The notes beneath the pieces are model-generated. The model saw only the letters and a list, made by a program, of their open reading frames with translations, did no database searches and was not told where the DNA came from. This document shows positions 6,052 to 7,383 of a DNA stretch of 7,383 nt, piece by piece. The DNA lies in assembly GCA_030150335.1 (NCBI GenBank), contig JASLGC010000063.1:1-7383 (forward strand), in the 5' to 3' direction. Every line of letters begins with the position of its first letter. Position 1 is the first letter of the stretch. Both the position numbers and the translations under genes were made by a program. This stretch comes from Flavobacterium sp. Its GTDB lineage: Bacteria; Bacteroidota; Bacteroidia; Flavobacteriales; Flavobacteriaceae.

Positions 6052-7176
6052 ATGAAGAAATACATTTTTACAGCTATTTTGCTGTTATATTTAATAGGCA
6101 ATAGCTATGTTTTCTATAGCTATTCGCCAATTGTAGCCAATGCGACTACTGAAGTACAAATTCTCTTTGTGCTTCTGGCATTGATTTTAACCTTTAGCGT
6201 TTTATTGTTTTTTGCTATTGGTAAGCGTATTCCCGTTTACTTAGCGTCTTCTTTATATAAGGTAGGGACGGGATGGTTTATGCTTATTATTCAGGCTTTC
6301 TTAATAACAGCTGTTTTAGACTTAGCAAGGGTAGTAAATACATTATTTATTCATTCGGATAGTTGGTTTTTTGATGCTTCTTCTCCAAAGAGAGGAGCGT
6401 TGCTGGTTGTTGCTACTCTTTTTGTAGCGCTTTTAGGGCATGTCAATTATTTGAAAAAGCGAAGAGTCGAATTAAACCTGAAAGTTGATAAAAAGCTTCC
6501 TAAGGATTTAAAGATTGTTTTGTTGACTGATATGCACTTAGGGTATGCAATTGAGAATAAAGAATTAAAAAGCTGGGTAAGCTTGGTTAATAATGAATAC
6601 CCAGATTTAGTGCTGATAGCAGGAGATATTATAGATGTTAGTTTACTTCCACTACAATATTTTCAATTAAACAAAGTTTTAAAGCAATTCAATAGTAAGT
6701 ATGGAACGTATGCTTGTGTTGGTAATCATGAGTATTTAGCTGGGATTGAGAGAAGTATTGAGTTTTTGAAATCTGCGGATATTACAATATTGAGAGATAG
6801 GGTGGTTAGTTTGGATGACTTACATATAAATTTAGTTGGTAGAGATGATAAAACTAATCTAAAGAGAAAGAGCTTGTCAAAAGTAGTTGAGGGAATAAAT
6901 AGAGAGTATTTGAATATATTACTTGACCATCAGCCGTATAACTTAGAAGGAGCTACTGAGAACAAAATAGACTTACAGTTTTCTGGACATACCCATAGAG
7001 GACAGGTGTGGCCTATTTCTTGGATTACAGACCGTTTGTTTGAAAACTCGTATGGTTATTTGCGAAAAGGAGATACACAGTATTATGTAAGTTCAGGTAT
7101 TGGTATATGGGGAGGACGATATAGAGTAGGAACGCGTTCTGAATATGTTGTGATTAATGTAGAGGGGATAAAATAG
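6052..7176 (+). CDS. Membrane-anchored calcineurin-like metallophosphoesterase (YaeI/YkuE-like)
   Basis: A 374-residue protein with four predicted N-terminal membrane helices (about 4-22, 36-56, 72-95, 115-134) and a C-terminal Metallophos domain (about 150-350). All metal-site motifs are present: Asp160-x-His162 (TDMHLG), Gly191-Asp192 to Asp195 (AGDIID), Asn225-His226-Glu227 (GNHEY), His293 (LLDHQP) and His313-x-His315 (SGHTHRGQ). A two-metal phosphomonoesterase, phosphodiesterase or pyrophosphatase is therefore likely. The substrate is not known. Relatives in this broad group include YaeI, YkuE and chlamydial LpxG, which hydrolyses UDP-2,3-diacylglucosamine, so a lipid or envelope substrate is reasonable but unproven. 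Positive charges at KK (2-3), KR (58-59) and KKRR (135-138) predict a cytoplasmic catalytic domain. The gene begins on the base after the kinase stop codon, so it belongs to the same operon, and it ends before a terminator. This suggests a role in, or control by, the two-component response. Confidence 0.9.
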   Translation: MKKYIFTAILLLYLIGNSYVFYSYSPIVANATTEVQILFVLLALILTFSVLLFFAIGKRIPVYLASSLYKVGTGWFMLIIQAFLITAVLDLARVVNTLFIHSDSWFFDASSPKRGALLVVATLFVALLGHVNYLKKRRVELNLKVDKKLPKDLKIVLLTDMHLGYAIENKELKSWVSLVNNEYPDLVLIAGDIIDVSLLPLQYFQLNKVLKQFNSKYGTYACVGNHEYLAGIERSIEFLKSADITILRDRVVSLDDLHINLVGRDDKTNLKRKSLSKVVEGINREYLNILLDHQPYNLEGATENKIDLQFSGHTHRGQVWPISWITDRLFENSYGYLRKGDTQYYVSSGIGIWGGRYRVGTRSEYVVINVEGIK

Positions 7177-7188
7177 TATAAAATGCTT

Positions 7189-7232
7189 AAAAATAGGTGT
7201 TTTTCGTTATCGAGAAATAAAAGCCTATTTTT
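7189..7232 (+). terminator. Intrinsic terminator closing the regulator-kinase-phosphoesterase unit
   Basis: AAAAATAGG (7189-7197) and CCTATTTTT (7224-7232) are perfect reverse complements. The bases between can form an inner stem (TTTTTCG against CGAGAAA, with one wobble) capped by TTAT. The hairpin ends in a run of five T. It starts 12 bp after the phosphoesterase stop. The A-rich left arm could make it work in both directions. Confidence 0.75.
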
Positions 7233-7233
7233 G
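7226..7233 (+). promoter_or_regulatory. -7 promoter box of the ABC-F gene, inside the terminator
   Basis: TATTTTTG matches TAnnTTTG exactly and is followed by TAAAAAAA. Transcription would start near 7240, leaving about 12 nt before the GTG at 7252, a leader length often seen in flavobacteria. No clear -33 TTG is visible at the expected spacing, where the hairpin's inner stem lies. The box is AT-rich, so chance matching cannot be excluded. Confidence 0.45.
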
Positions 7234-7251
7234 TAAAAAAATATAAAGATT

Positions 7252-7383
7252 GTGAATTATTTATCAGTTGAGAATATAGCGAAATCCTTTGGTGCACGTA
7301 CACTTTTTGAGGATGTTTCTTTTGGAATTAACAAGGACCAGAAAATTGCGTTCGTTGCTAAAAATGGTACAGGAAAAACTACA
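7252..7383 (+). CDS. ABC-F family ATPase, N-terminal fragment (cut by window end)
   Basis: The first 44 residues of a soluble ABC-F protein (Uup/EttA/YheS group); the rest lies beyond the window. ABC-F proteins carry two ATP-binding cassettes and no membrane domain, and act on the ribosome or in related cytoplasmic roles. Visible features are the opening NYLSVENIAKSFGARTLFED, the INKDQKIAFVAKNG segment typical of flavobacterial members, and the first Walker A, AKNGTGKTT at about residues 36-44. Its first glycine is replaced by Ala while the catalytic Lys is kept. The start is GTG at 7252, because no ATG lies in frame between the terminator and the conserved N-terminus. The gene follows the phosphoesterase terminator and probably has its own promoter. 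The subfamily cannot be decided from this fragment. Confidence 0.88.
   Translation, partial: MNYLSVENIAKSFGARTLFEDVSFGINKDQKIAFVAKNGTGKTT

Overview
The window looks like chromosomal DNA of a low-GC member of the Bacteroidota, most likely a flavobacterium (Flavobacterium/Myroides-like). Three things point that way. Promoters of the TAnnTTTG type sit in front of genes. Shine-Dalgarno sequences are mostly missing. A two-component system combines a periplasmic Reg_prop/Y_Y_Y sensor kinase with a LytTR response regulator, a pairing common in this phylum. The genus assignment is inference. All genes are on the + strand. I see no rRNA, tRNA, CRISPR array, transposase or phage gene.

Layout. Positions 1-138 hold the upstream intergenic region, with a possible weak terminator of the preceding gene, a dyad and a probable promoter. 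Positions 139-1737 encode a family-5 (OppA/DppA-type) solute-binding lipoprotein, closed by a strong intrinsic terminator at 1826-1859. A long AT-rich non-coding stretch of about 510 bp follows. It carries a four-copy 11-bp tandem repeat, two inverted repeats, a 12-bp direct repeat with 20-bp period, and a perfect TAnnTTTG box at 2320-2327. Next comes a tight three-gene unit: a LytTR response regulator (2372-3100), a propeller sensor histidine kinase overlapping it by 4 nt (3097-6051), and a four-TM metallophosphoesterase beginning at the next base (6052-7176). A hairpin terminator at 7189-7232 closes the unit. The window ends inside an ABC-F ATPase (7252 onward), whose probable -7 box lies inside the 3' part of that terminator.

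How the genes work together (inference). A periplasmic ligand or envelope condition is read by the propeller/Y_Y_Y ectodomain. The signal crosses one membrane helix to a LytS-type kinase core, which phosphorylates Asp60 of the regulator, and the LytTR domain then binds spaced direct repeats. The repeats just upstream of the regulator's own promoter suggest autoregulation. The co-transcribed membrane phosphoesterase may be an envelope or lipid enzyme tied to the same response, but nothing in the sequence proves this. The solute-binding protein and the ABC-F gene look like separate transcription units.

The system belongs to a known class. The parts most worth testing are the repeat arrays in the 1860-2330 region and the unknown signal. 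I found no clear evidence of a wholly new kind of system.
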